DNA of 64,000 nt, taken from Euglena gracilis (lineage: Eukaryota; Euglenida; Euglenophyceae; Euglenales). The stretch spans positions 41,750,437-41,814,436 of the forward strand of contig CP154956.1 of NCBI GenBank assembly GCA_039621445.1. Direction: 5' to 3'. The notes under the pieces are model-generated. The model was not told where the DNA came from. It saw only the letters and a list, made by a program, of their open reading frames with translations, and ran no database searches. The position numbers were made by a program, and so were the translations under genes. How positions within the stretch are numbered: the stretch's first letter is position 1; each line of letters opens with the position of its first letter. Positions 44,401 to 54,897 of the stretch are shown here, piece after piece.

Positions 44401-47400
44401 CAAAAACAGTTTTTCCGGGTCCGGGAGGCCCAAAAACATCGTTTTGGGCAAAAAAAAATTTTTTCGATTTTTTTCGACTTTTTTGACCCGGGTTTGACCC
44501 AAAGTCAATGAATGGGTCGGTGGCCCAAAACGGGGCGCTGGCGGGTCGAAAAACGCTCATTTTCGGCTCAAAAACAGTTTTTCCGGGTCCGGGAGGCCCA
44601 AAAACATCGTTTTGGGCAAAAAAAATTTTTTCGATTTTTTTCGACTTTTTTGACCCGGGTTTGACCCAAAGTCAATGGGTCGGCGGTCCAAAACGGGGCG
44701 CTGGCGGGTCGAAAAAACGCTCGTTTTCGGCTCAAAAACAGTTTTTCCGGGTCCGGGAGGCCAAAAAACATCGTTTTGGGCAAAAAAAAATTTTTTCGAT
44801 TTTTTTCGACTTTTTTGACCCGGGTTTGACCCAAAGTCAATGGGTCGGCGGCCCAAAACGGGGCGCTGGCGGGTCGAAAAACGCTCATTTTCGGCTCAAA
44901 AACAGTTTTTCCGGGTCCGGGAGGCCCAAAAACATCGTTTTGGGCAAAAAAATTTTTTTCGATTTTTTTCGACTTTTTTGACCCGGGTTTGACACAAAGT
45001 CAATGGGTTTGACCCAAAGTCAATGGGTTGGCGGCCCAAAACGGGGCGCTGGCGGGTCGAAAAACGCTCATTTTCGGCTCAAAAACAGTTTTTCCGGGTC
45101 CGGGAGGCCCAAAAACATCGTTTTGGGCAAAAAAAAATTTTTCGATTTTTTTCGACTTTTTTGACCCGGGTTTGACCCAAAGTCAATGGGTCGGCGGCCC
45201 AAAACGGGGCGCTGGCGGGTCGAAAAACGCTCATTTTCGGCTCAAAAACAGTTTTTCCGGGTCCGGGAGGCCAAAAACATCGTTTTTGGCAAAAAAAATT
45301 TTTTCGATTTTTTTCGACTTTTTTGACCCGGGTTTGACCCAAAGTCAATGGGTCGGCGGTCCAAAACGGGGCGCTGGCGGGTCGAAAAAAACGCTCATTT
45401 TCGGCTAAACAGTTTTTTTTCCGGGTCCGGGCGGCCAAAAAACATCGTTTCGGACAAAAAATTTTTTTGATTTTTTTCGACTTTTTTGACCCGGGTTTGA
45501 CCCAAAGTCAATGGGTTGGCCCAAAACGGGGCGCTGGCGGGTCGAAAAACGCTCGTTTTCGGCTCAAAAACAGTTTTTCCGGGTCCGGGAGGCCAAAAAA
45601 AAAACATCGTTTTGGGCAAAAAAAATTTCGATTTTTTTCGACTGTTTTGACCCGGTTTTTACCCAAAGTCAAAGGGGTGGCGGGCCAAAACGGGGCGCTG
45701 GGGGGGCGAAAAAACGCTCATTTTCGGCTCAAAAACAGTTTTTTTTCCGGGTCCGGGAGGCCCAAAAACATCGTTTTGGGCTAAAAAATTTTTTCGATTT
45801 TTTTCGTGTTTTTTGGCCTCGGTTTGACCCAAAGTCAATGGGTTGGCGGGCAAAAACCGGGAGATGGCCGGTCGATATACGCTCATTTTCGGCTTAAAAA
45901 CATTTTTTCCGGGTCCAGGAGGCCAAAAAACATCGTTTTGGGCAAAAAAAATTTTTCTATTTTTTTCGACTTTTTTGACCCGGGTTTTACCCAAAGTCAA
46001 TGGGTCGGCGGCCGAAAACGGGGCGCCGGCGGGTCGAAAAACGCTCATTTTCGGCGCAAAAACAGTTTTTCTGGGTCCAGGAGGCAAAAAAACATCCTTT
46101 CGGGCAAAAAATTTTTTTCGATTTTTTTTGATTTTTTTGACCCGGTTTTGACCCAAAGTCAATGGGTCGGCGGCCCAAAACGGGGCGCTGGCGGTCGAAA
46201 AACGCTCATTTTTGGCTCGAAAACAGTTTTTTTTCCGGGTCCGGGAGGCCAAAAAGCATCGTTTTGGGCAAAAAAAATTTTTTCGATTTTTTTCGACTTT
46301 TTTGACCCGGGTTTGACCCAAAGTCAATGGGTCGGCGGTCCAAAACGGGGCGCTGGCGGGTCGAAAAACGCTCATTTTCGGCTTAAAAACAGATTTTACG
46401 GGTCCGGGAGGCCCAAAAACATCGATTTGGGCAAAAAAAATTTTTCGATTTTTTTCGACTTTTTTGACCCGGTTTGACCCAAAGTCAATGGGTCGGCGGC
46501 CCAAAACGGGGCTGGCGGGTCGAAAAACGCTCATTTTCGGCTCAAAAACAGTTTTTCCGGGTCCGGGAGGCCCAAAAACATCGTTTTGGGCAAAAAAATT
46601 TTTCGATTTTTTTGGACTTTTTTGACCCGGGTTTGACCCACAGACAATGGGTCGGCGGCGGTCCAAAACGGGGCGCTGGCGGTCGAAAAACGCTCATTTT
46701 CGGCTCAAAAACAGTTTTTTTTTCCGGGTCCGGGAGGCCCAAAAACATCGTTTTGGGCAAAAAAATTTTTTCGATTTTTTTCGACTTTTTTGACCCGGGT
46801 TTGACCCAAAGTCAATGGGTCGGCGGTCCAAAACGGGGCGGTCGAAAAACGCTCATTTTCGGCTCAAAAACAGTTTTTCCGGGTCCGGGAGGCCCAAAAA
46901 CATCGTTTTGGGCAAAAAAAATTTTTTCGATTTTTTTCGACTTTTTTGACCCGGGTTTGACCCAAAGTCAATGGGTCGGCGGTCCAAAACGGGGCGCTGG
47001 CGGGTCGAAAAACGCTCATTTTCGGCTCAAAAACAGTTTTTCCGGGTCCGGGAGGCCCAAAAACATCGTTTTGGGCAAAAAAATTTTTTTCGATTTTTTT
47101 TCGACTTTTTTGACCCGGGTTTGACCCAAAATCAATGGGTCGGCGGCCCAAAACGGGGCGCTGGCGGTCGAAAAACGCTCATTTTCGGCTCAAAAACAGT
47201 TTTTCCGGGTCCGGGAGGCCCAAAAACATCGTTTTGGCAAAAAAAAATTTTTTCGATTTTTTTCGACTTTTTTGACCCGGGTTTGACCCAAAGTCAATGG
47301 GTCGGCGGTCCAAAACGGGGCGCTGGCAGGTCGAAAAACGCTCATTTTCGGCTCAAAAACAGTTTTTTTTTTTCGGTCCGGGAGGCCAAAAACATCGTTT

Positions 47401-48018
47401 TGGGGCAAAAAAAAATTTTTTTCGATTTTTTTCGACTTTTTTGACCCGGGTTTGACCCAAAGTCAATGGTCGGCGGTCCAAAACGGGGCGGGCGGTCGAA
47501 AAACGCTCATTTTCGGCTCAAAACATTTTTTTCCGGGTCCGGGAGGCCCAAAAACATCGTTTTGGGCAAAAAAATTTTTTTCGATTTTTTTCGACTTTTT
47601 TGACCCGGGTTTGACCCAAAGTCAATGGGTCGGCGGTCCAAAACGGGGCGGTCGAAAAACGCTCATTTTCGGCTCAAAAACAGTTTTTCCGGGTCCGGGA
47701 GGCCCAAAAACATCGTTTTGGGCAAAAAAAAATTTTCGATTTTTTTCGACTTTTTTGACCCGGGTTTGACCCAAAGTAAAAGGGTCTGCAGTCCAAAAAG
47801 AGGAGCTGGCGGGTAGAAAGACGCTCATTTTCGGCTCAAAAACAGTTTTTTTTCCGGGTCCCGTTTTGGGCAAAAAAAAATTTCGATTTTTTTCGACTTT
47901 TTTGGCCGAAACGCCTAAGTCGGGTCTCAAAAAACGCTCATGGTTCGGTCAAAAACAGTTTTAAAAATTTTATTTCGATTGTTTTTTCGACTTTTTTGGC
48001 CGAAAACGCCTAAGTCGG
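28834..48018 (+). repeat. 162-bp satellite array, about 117 units
   Basis: The modal unit is 162 bp, measured for example from 37377 to 37539. It runs GGTCGGCGGYCCAAAACGGG, GCGCTGGCGGGTCGAAAAAC, GCTCATTTTCGGCTCAAAAA, CAGTTTTTCCGGGTCCGGGA, GGCCCAAAAACATCGTTTTG, then A/T tracts with TTTTTTCGACTTTTTTGACC. Length varies with the A- and T-tracts and with a 4 bp AATG duplication. Units are more diverged at the two ends (28.8-31 and 45.4-48 kb) and most alike in the middle (36-44 kb), as unequal exchange predicts. Since 162 is divisible by three, frames stay open for several units on both strands. Their peptides have no family motif and shift frame with tract length, so they are not genes. Confidence 0.97.
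38838..41300 (+). repeat. dimeric higher-order repeat inside the satellite
   Basis: Units with GTCAATGAATGGGTCGGTGG alternate with units having GTCAATGGGTCGGCGGTCC. The former begin at 38838, 39167, 39497, then 39989, 40317, 40647 and 40974, a spacing of about 328 bp (one 492 bp gap equals three units). Confidence 0.85.
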
Positions 48019-48712
48019 ACAGAGGGAAACAAGTGTGCCGTATCTCGGGCTAGGCGGTGAGCTGCGGGGAAACCAAAATCCCAGTAGATAGAGCGTTCCA
48101 AGGGCTTCAATTTAGGTCTCCGGACATTTCCTTTGATTTTGCATCATTTTCGAGAAATTTTGAAAACATCGATTTTTTGACCCCCCACCCCCCGAAAACG
48201 GCTAAGTCGAACAGTGGCAAAAGTGTACAAAACGGCCATCCAGGCCAAAAACGGCCGTATCTCGGGCCAGGCGGGGAGTTGCGGGGAAATCAAAATACCG
48301 GCAGATGGGGCGTTCCAAGGGCTTCAAATTAGGTCTCCGGACATTTCCTTTGATTTTGCTTCATTTTGGAGATATTTTGAAAATTGACATTTTTTGGCCG
48401 TCCAAAGGGGGGGGGCTTAAAAAGGGGGGTTGGCCAATCCTACCCAGTTTGGACCCCTTCGCGCGTGAATAACTCGGGCCTGGCGGGGAGTTGGGGGTCA
48501 AACCCAGGTGATTCGGAAACTAGGAATCCAGTCGCTCGCGACTGAAAAAAAAATTTTCGGGAACGGGGCCGGGATCATGGTGATAATTCACCGGTTCCCG
48601 AGGTGGCCCCGAGGGGGGGGGGGAGGGGGGGGGGGGGGGGGGCTCCCCCAGTGGTAAGCTTCGCTCTTACCCATAAAGGGATAAGAGCTCAGCGACCCCC
48701 CCCCCTAATGGT
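48019..48712. repeat. right inverted flank of satellite block
   Basis: Partner of 14293-15060. There are two ~217 bp units (TTAGGTCTCCGGACATTTCC at about 48111 and 48329), then CCAGTCGCTCGCGACTG, long G-tracts, and TAAGCTTCGCTCTTACCC, ATAAAGGGATAAGAGCTCAG, CGACCCCCCC at the outer edge. Confidence 0.85.
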
Positions 48713-48776
48713 CGCCCCCCCAAGGGGGGGCGACAATTAGGGGGGGGGTGACATATAGGGGGGGGGGTCACGTTAT
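48706..48776. repeat. GTCGCCCCCCC hairpin and G-tract foldbacks
   Basis: 48711-48721 and 48724-48734 are perfectly complementary around AA. ATTAGG with a G-tract and GTGACATATAGG with a G-tract follow. Confidence 0.75.
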
Positions 48777-49481
48777 ACGGTCCTGGAGGGCAGGGGGTAC
48801 GAACTTAGTCCAAATGTGCGGGGGAATGGTGAAATGGCCGATGGCTCCCAATCCATGGGCTGCCATGGCATGTGTTGTCCTGGTTTGGCGGGTGGCATCG
48901 TTGTAGTATTTGATGATGAGTAGAAGAAGCCAATTCACGGCGGTGAGGTAGAGGAGTAAAAGCCATACTTGTTTAATCGTTACAGAAATTTGGCTATTTG
49001 ACCAAAGGTGGTCATGTACGCCGATGAGCTGGCGGAGAAGGTAATGGAAGGTTTTCCTTGTTATGGGAAAAGGGAGCGGTAAGCTAGAGAGGCGTCCTGC
49101 AAGGCCCCAAAGCTGGTTGCGTTGTGGAAAGTGGTGGTTGGCAGCGTGTGGGCCTTGCGGTGTCGCTGGTTGAACATGCACGAAAGACGGCGAATATGTT
49201 TGGGCACAAACACCTTTGGGGAAGGGGTTACGGGAGAGGGCCGTTTGGTGTTTATGGAGCAGTGTGGTCCATTGGAACACTTGGGAGGAGCATGAGCCCG
49301 GCCGGTGGTGAGCGGCTGTGTCCTGCGGTGTATCGTCCTTTGTGGTGTCGTGGGGGCTAATATTTGGACCGGGTAGCAACCGAGGGAAAATGGTGTCGGC
49401 TGTCGGCCCACCGACAGCCGGATCTGCAAAGCATGAAGACAAAAGCGGTAAGTCAACAAGCCCCGCTAGGGGATGTGTCAT
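48768..49481 (-). CDS. unrecognised ORF beside the YYDD retroelement
   Basis: An open frame of 237 codons downstream of, and on the same strand as, the reverse transcriptase region. There is one strongly hydrophobic stretch (KQVWLLLLYLTAVNWLLLLI, residues about 167-186) and otherwise proline- and histidine-rich sequence. No family is recognised, and I see no tyrosine-recombinase or integrase motif. Its start MTHPLAGLVDLPLLSSCF repeats a phrase also encoded at 49.66-49.70 kb, because a 43 bp sequence is duplicated there. It may be the remains of the element's last gene or a chance frame. Confidence 0.3.
   Translation of the reverse strand: MTHPLAGLVDLPLLSSCFADPAVGGPTADTIFPRLLPGPNISPHDTTKDDTPQDTAAHHRPGSCSSQVFQWTTLLHKHQTALSRNPFPKGVCAQTYSPSFVHVQPATPQGPHAANHHFPQRNQLWGLAGRLSSLPLPFPITRKTFHYLLRQLIGVHDHLWSNSQISVTIKQVWLLLLYLTAVNWLLLLIIKYYNDATRQTRTTHAMAAHGLGAIGHFTIPPHIWTKFVPPALQDRIT
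49422..49464. repeat. 43-bp direct repeat, left copy
   Basis: GATCTGCAAAGCATGAAGAC, AAAAGCGGTAAGTCAACAAG, CCC. The second copy is at 49650-49692 with one difference (GATCTACAAAG). Confidence 0.85.
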
Positions 49482-49649
49482 CGTTCATAGTACGGTGCGG
49501 GGTCAGATGGTTGGGGCACGATGAAGCATCAGTGCCCCTAGGGTAAGAAGCGGGGTGGGAGGCTTGAGCGTCTACACTTTTTGTGAAGCACTGTGGAATT
49601 GTATATTGGTTATTTGGTTAGTAGCAGATCAGGCGATTAGGAATCGCGT

Positions 49650-49692
49650 GATCTACAAAGCATGAAGACAAAAGCGGTAAGTCAACAAGCCC
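49650..49692. repeat. 43-bp direct repeat, right copy
   Basis: Partner of 49422-49464, about 228 bp away in the same orientation. It lies right at the downstream edge of the RNase H remnant, where an LTR or other terminal repeat could be expected. Confidence 0.85.
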
Positions 49693-49696
49693 GCCG

Positions 49697-50242
49697 TCAC
49701 AGTGATGCCTGACCGATGTAGATACACTTGTGTAGGTGTTGACTGAGGTGCTGCCAGCGGTGAAGGACTTGGAGTGAGGCATCGGAAAGGTGATCAGTGT
49801 TCTGGAGGCGGGAGACATGATCAGCTGGTTGTTTATGGGTTGGGCACCAGATGAGGTGGGCACGGATGTTAGTGTAGCGTATGAAATTGAGAATCCGGCG
49901 AATGGTGGTGCATTGGTGGTGGTTTGATAAGGATGGAGTGAAAGTGTTTAGGAGTGAGAGGGCACCGAGGTTGTCGCCGAAAATGGAAGGGAAGGAATAG
50001 CCGAGGTGGAAGGCGAGCTTGATGGCGGTTTTAAGGTGAGTAGTTCGGCGAGTTGTTGGGTAGGTTGGTGGTGCTTTATTCGGATGATGCGGCATCCCGA
50101 GGAGGGTGTATACAGGCCGAGTTTGGGTGGGCATGGTTGATCCGGGGATTGGTGAGTTTAGTGAGGTACCAGCTACGAAGATATGCGGTACTTCCTTTGT
50201 GAGGCCTCGCATACCAGAGGAAAAAACCTGTAACAAGATCAA
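49697..50242 (-). pseudogene. RNase H domain of the YYDD retroelement, degenerate
   Basis: It continues the reverse transcriptase in another frame. IFGDNLGALSLL and HLIWCPTHKQPADHVSR correspond to the third and fourth catalytic D sites of the RNase H at 25.5 kb. The first site reads HIFVAGTS (no D), and the E position lies in a changed THLKTAIKLAFHLG stretch, so the nuclease would be inactive. It overlaps the RT frame by about 165 bp. A frameshift near 50.1 kb probably separates two halves of one original pol frame. Confidence 0.7.
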
Positions 50243-50950
50243 GTAGCTTGGGGTGGAGGGGTGAGTGTGCTACTATGGTAGCGAGCGCAAAGGCTCGGTT
50301 GGTGGTGGCAGGTGTATTGGAGATGGAGCGTTGTTGGAGGTCGAATAATTTGCCCAGCCAAGGGACTTTTTGGCTTGGCGTGACGGAGGATTTGGCAGAG
50401 ATAATGAGGTGGAGGGAGGTCAGATGTGAGATAATGGTGTTGGTGATAAGTTGGCAGGTGTGGGCTGACGGTGCGAGAACAAGTATGTCGTCATAATAGA
50501 CAAATGTCCAAAAATGGCGGTGGTGTTGGAGGTGTGGCAGGAGGGCAAAGGCTTCCTGAAGGAAGTGGTGGAGTGAGAGTTGGGCCAGGATGGGGCTCAT
50601 GTTCCATCCGAATGGTAGGCTGTTGAAGAAGTAGCCATGTGTTCGGAAGGCGTGGTGTGCGGAGGCAGGAAGTAAGAGGCTCCAGAAGAAGTTGGTGAGA
50701 TCGATTGTGGTGGCCCAGAGGCAGCCGGGCGGGGAGTTGCTGATGATGGCTGCGATGTCGGAGAAGTTGGGTAGGTGGAAGGCACGGGGGGAGAAGAAGG
50801 TGTTGGCCCACCTCAGGTCAGCGATGAAGCTCGCTTTACTTTGGGATTTGGGGTGTGCGAAGCAGGTTAGGTTGGATCGGGCGAGGGTAGGAGTGCGGGG
50901 GTTCAAGAGGGGATACAGGCCCGGGCCTAAATCTCGTGGACATTTAATTC
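50076..50950 (-). pseudogene. reverse transcriptase of a non-Gypsy YYDD retroelement
   Basis: The frame has 276 codons from its first Met at 50906 and is open a little further upstream in the same phase. RT motifs in order: KSQSKASFIADLRWAN (20-35), WATTIDLTNFFWSLLLP with catalytic D69 (motif A), SLPFGWNMSPILAQ (96-109, motif B), FVYYDDILVLAPS with D139/D140 (motif C) and KVPWLGKLFD (180-189). The connection region ARPHKGSTAYLRSW follows. Motif B with G-W-x-x-S-P-x-x-A-Q is unlike the FGLxNAP of Ty3/Gypsy, and the RNase H has the C-P-(S/T)-x-x-x-P-A-D-x-x-S-R ending seen in DIRS-like and pararetroviral-type elements. The RT core looks intact. The element is broken downstream, so it is called a pseudogene. 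Confidence 0.75.
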
Positions 50951-51544
50951 GGTTGGACGAAAAACCTCGGGGGAATTAAATCCGGTTAAATTCCTCGACT
51001 GTCGGGTGGTCCACGGAATTAATTCCTCCGAGTATTACTTACCTGAAATAGCGAAAGTATGCGCGTCCTTTTATCCCCCCTACAGTTGCACACATGGTCA
51101 GAAACCGATGAAGAAATTTTTGGTACCCCAATGATAAGAAGGCGAAGCCTGAAGCTGCTGAAGAAGTTCATCAAAGATAGGTTTCTGTCCCTTACCAATC
51201 AAATGATTTTTTCCCCACACTCCAGGGCTCCCAAGACTGCAGGCAGCAAAGCTTATGGGAAGAAGTAGCAATGGTTAAATTTTAAAGACAAATAACTTCA
51301 CAGTTGAAGGTATGATCCTGTCGCTTGTTCTGCTGAATTGCTCATTTCCAGTGAAAGTCGGCTGTGTTGATCTTTTCCACTGTTAGCCTGGGAAAATGAA
51401 TTTTAATGAAAAGTCTGTGGCTGTTGCATCAAATGTCTGTGGCATGCATCTGTGGAATCATATGCTTTTTTAGTGCAACGTTCTGTCAATGCCTCTTTCT
51501 GTTGTCCTCTTGCTGTGTGTATTTTCTGTTGCATCATTCGTGGC
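50951..51544. other. non-coding between two retroelements
   Basis: GGAATTAAATCCGGTTAAAT-type phrases recur at 50940-51030. No gene recognised. I searched by eye for a long terminal repeat shared with 60.6-61.1 kb and found none. Confidence 0.5.
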
Positions 51545-51554
51545 CAACATCTCA

Positions 51555-53015
51555 TCACAGGCTATTCCAAACCCATACGCGAGCACCAGCACTATAGCCA
51601 GGTGATTTAAATTCTTGCAAAAATTTAATTCTCTTTTGAGAATGTATATCAGTAATGCTTTTCTGAACAGTAGTTCTGAGAGACTCTACTTCTGAGAACC
51701 ATGTCTCACAGGTTACGCTACTTCGAGCTGGTCTCTCTGATGGTATATCACCAATCGCTGGCGGGTCTCGCCGAAAAACAATCTTATATGGGGAGTGTGG
51801 CAAAACTAAACACGGTAGGGTGTTTATATAAAAGAGGGACCATGGCAAAACCTGGACCCAGGCCTGGCGCGAGTCAGCCAGTGAGAGGCGGAGCATATTT
51901 ACAACAGCCTTCACTGCTGCCTCGGCGCGGCCATTGCCCTTCGGGCGATATATAATGGAAAAATGCTGTTCGATTCCCAGTAAACCACATAGGGTTGTGA
52001 AAAATCGGGAAGAGATCAAATGATCTTGATCACTTACAATCTCATTCGGTAAGCCCATTAGGCAGATACACTTTTCCATAAATATCTGCGCTAAAATTTG
52101 CGCGGTCAACCCTGCCTTTTGGCATGGAATGGCTACTATGTAACCACTCAACCGACAGACGACAACAAAAACATAATCGTAAATTTTGCCGGCTGCTCCT
52201 TTGCAAGGTTCTAATTCAAGAAAATCCATGCAGAGGGACGTAAAAGTGTCAGGGGGTACGGGGAAAAAATCAAGCGTACCAGGGGGGGTACCTCTGCGCG
52301 GTTTCACCGCTTGACAAATTTGGCACCGTTGCGAAATTTGCAAGCAACGCGAATGCAAATCTTTTTCTTTCAGGGTTGTACAATACCTGCGACCCACCAA
52401 AGAAAGAAGTTTGAGGGCCCCAGGGTGACCTTGGTTGTGATAACACAAAAGTACTTCATCAACCAAGTCACGGGGAATACAATATTGATATCCCGCATCA
52501 TCGCGGTAAACCAACCGTAAAGGGGAAAGGGAATAATTATGTACAACCTCGCCATTGCGCAGTCTGTGCACTATCGTGCTATATACAGGGTCATGGGAAT
52601 AATCCCATTCGCGAAAGAAGAGGGGGGAAGGAGATTCAGATCGCGTAATGCGACGGGGGCCAGGTGTGCGGCCTCGTCGCCTTCTCCCCCGTATAGGAGA
52701 GACTGGCAACGAACGAAAAATCGATGAAACGGGAAAAGAATCCAACATATCGTCGGCTGCGTCATATCGACGTGCATATTCATCAGCCTCTTGGCTGCCA
52801 TGAAAGGTGGCATCACCTTCATCCGGGTTACCGGGGTAATGCCAGGGTGCTCGACTAATCGGGTCTGCTACTTTCTGTGTATGGCCAGGGGTATATACAA
52901 CCACTAGGTTGAATTGGCTCAAAAATTCATGCCATCGGCATCTTCGGCCGATTGCCGATTGCGTACGTTTCCTTCTCACAGATACTCCATTTGACTTGGC
53001 CTTTGCCATCTTCAC
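51555..53015 (-). pseudogene. Ty3/Gypsy RNase H end and integrase
   Basis: 486 codons. Residues 30-55 are the end of RNase H (VVYTPGHTQKVADPISR, D51). An arginine-rich spacer follows, and then integrase. The H-H-C-C zinc site has H193, H197, C231 and C234. The catalytic acids are D264 (CMDFLELE), D329 (IVSDQDHL) and E365 (GRAEAAVKA), with 64 and 35 residues between, the usual D-D-35-E spacing. It ends in AGARVWVWNSL, the start of the C-terminal SH3-like domain, and then a stop, so the protein is cut short there and no chromodomain follows. The core inserts element cDNA into the host chromosome. All catalytic residues are present, but the element around it is broken. Confidence 0.9.
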
Positions 53016-53334
53016 CTTGTAGCTTTCTACTGAAGAATGCTACAGGGCGTAATTCGTTAGCCGCGTTATGCTGGCTTAGCACACCGCCTACAGCATAATC
53101 GCTGCTATCGACTTCCAGCACATAAGGCTTATAGGGATCCGCGATGTCGAGCACGACATTTTCAAGCATTAGCTTTTTAATGCTCTCTAGAGCTTCACAC
53201 ATATCTGCGTCCCATTTGATTTTTGTATTTTCGGGTGCGCGATTTTTGAGTTGCCTTGATAGAGGCACCGCGATTTTCGCGAAATCCTTCATGTAAATAA
53301 CGTAGTATTGGACTAATCCCAAAAATCCTTTCAA
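52927..53334 (-). pseudogene. Ty3/Gypsy RT thumb/connection and RNase H, N-terminal part
   Basis: GFLGLVQYYVIYMKDFAKIA, then PLSRQLK is the end of RT. YVLEVDSSDYAVGGVLSQ has RNase H D76, and WSICEKETYAIG has E122. The frame then shifts, and the domain is completed by the start of the integrase-containing frame at 53015. RNase H of this type removes the RNA template after first-strand synthesis. Confidence 0.85.
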
Positions 53335-53502
53335 ATGGGTGATGGTCTTGATGACCTCAGGTGTCCATTTCTTAATGGCCTCTAGTTTGCTAGGCGCCGC
53401 TCGACGTTGACCATTATTAAGAATGTGCGCAAAACTTTATCGTTTCGCGAAATAAGTGCATTTTAGCTCCTTTGACAAAAAGTCTATGCTTGAGAAATGC
53501 GG

Positions 53503-54897
53503 CTAATACCGCGCGAACATCACGATAGTGAATGTCGAGAATATTCTCTGTGTATTCGCTGATGGAGGGGGGGTACCAACCAAAACATCATCAATGTACA
53601 CCAGCGCAAACGGTAAATCCCGTAAGACCCATTGGATCATGCGCTGAAACATTGCTGGTCCATTCTTAACACCCATTGGTAAAACCGTCCATTGGTAAAC
53701 ACCTTTGGATGTTACAAAAGCCGTATAGGCTTGCGAATCGGGATACAAATGCATTTGGTGGAAACCCTCCTCCAGGTCGAAAATTGACCACAAGCGGTTA
53801 TCCGCTTGTTTTGTGATGAGGTCCTCTATTAGAGGTAACGGGAATGGGTCATCCTTAGTTTGTGAGTTTAAGTACCGATAATCCAGTACTAGCCTCCACT
53901 TTTTCTGACCTGATGGGTCTGGGGGCTTAGAAACCACAAAAGCTTGGGAGGTCCATTCACTTTTGGAAGGTATGATCCACTTCCGCTCTATGAGCTTTTC
54001 ACTCATTCCATTGAGAGATATGTCTCTTTCTCCTGAACAACGGAAAAATTTCCGATGCATTGGCTTTGCGCCTTCCTTAAGCTCAATCTTACAAACACCA
54101 AAAGGTCCACAAATAGCGGGATCTATATCGCAAGCGTAAACAGGATTTTCCAAAACACCAGAAAATTCGCGACTGATGCGCGTACAAAATTCTGTTGATT
54201 TGGGGTGCTGTCCTGCACTTTCAATAACAGGGGAAACCTGTTTATGGGTCATATCGACCATAGGGGGTCCCGAACGGTGATGCCTATCGGCATTATGGAC
54301 AAAAGCCGTATCGGCTCCCACATGGTCGGTATAATCCAACACACTAACATTCAGGGGTGGAGATTGAGAAACATTGAAAGCATCAAAGAAACAAACACGG
54401 AAAATGATTTCTTGAAAAGGTGGTAATACCACTCCACGGAAATCCTTGAATAGAGGAACATCGTTTGGTAGGTCCCACCAATAAAATGTGACATAAGTCA
54501 AATTTTGAAACCATTCCGCTTCGGGATTCACAGGAACAAGTAATGCGCCTCGCGCTTGATCCTGGAAAATCTTATCTACAACAAGCGGGATAAGTTTTAG
54601 GGGGGGATGCATCCATAGGATAGTGTCTCCCCAAAACTTATCAAAAGCATTAGAATGTTGCGACCAATGTCGCGGTAATCGCGAATGCGCGTTGGAAGAG
54701 AATGCATCAATTTCTAAGGTCAAATCAAAGGAATCCGCCATATCGGCAATTTTTGAAAACCAATGCTTCAAAAATCGATATTGACCAAACTGAAAAGCAT
54801 TCCAGGAATTCCTTGGTGTACTTGGAGATCTGCTCAACATCCTGAAGGGGGGGAATACGCTGTAACACAGAACAACGGAATTGTGAATCATCCACAC
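53503..54897 (-). pseudogene. Ty3/Gypsy reverse transcriptase
   Basis: 464 codons. RT motifs begin at about residue 332: KKWRLVLDYRYLNSQTKDD, then LWSIFDLEEGFHQMHL with catalytic D about 374, VLPMGVKNGPAMFQRMI, and ALVYIDDVLVG with the YIDD box at about 434-437. The first 330 residues are linker between protease and RT. The frame leaves RT shortly after YIDD and resumes near 53.33 kb, with one or more shifts in between. MGVKNGPAMFQ clearly separates it from the YYDD element next door. Confidence 0.9.

Noticed and set aside
48768-49481. Tyrosine recombinase of a DIRS-like element
   Set aside because: The ORF is in the right place, but the R...HxxR...Y residues of tyrosine recombinases are not visible.
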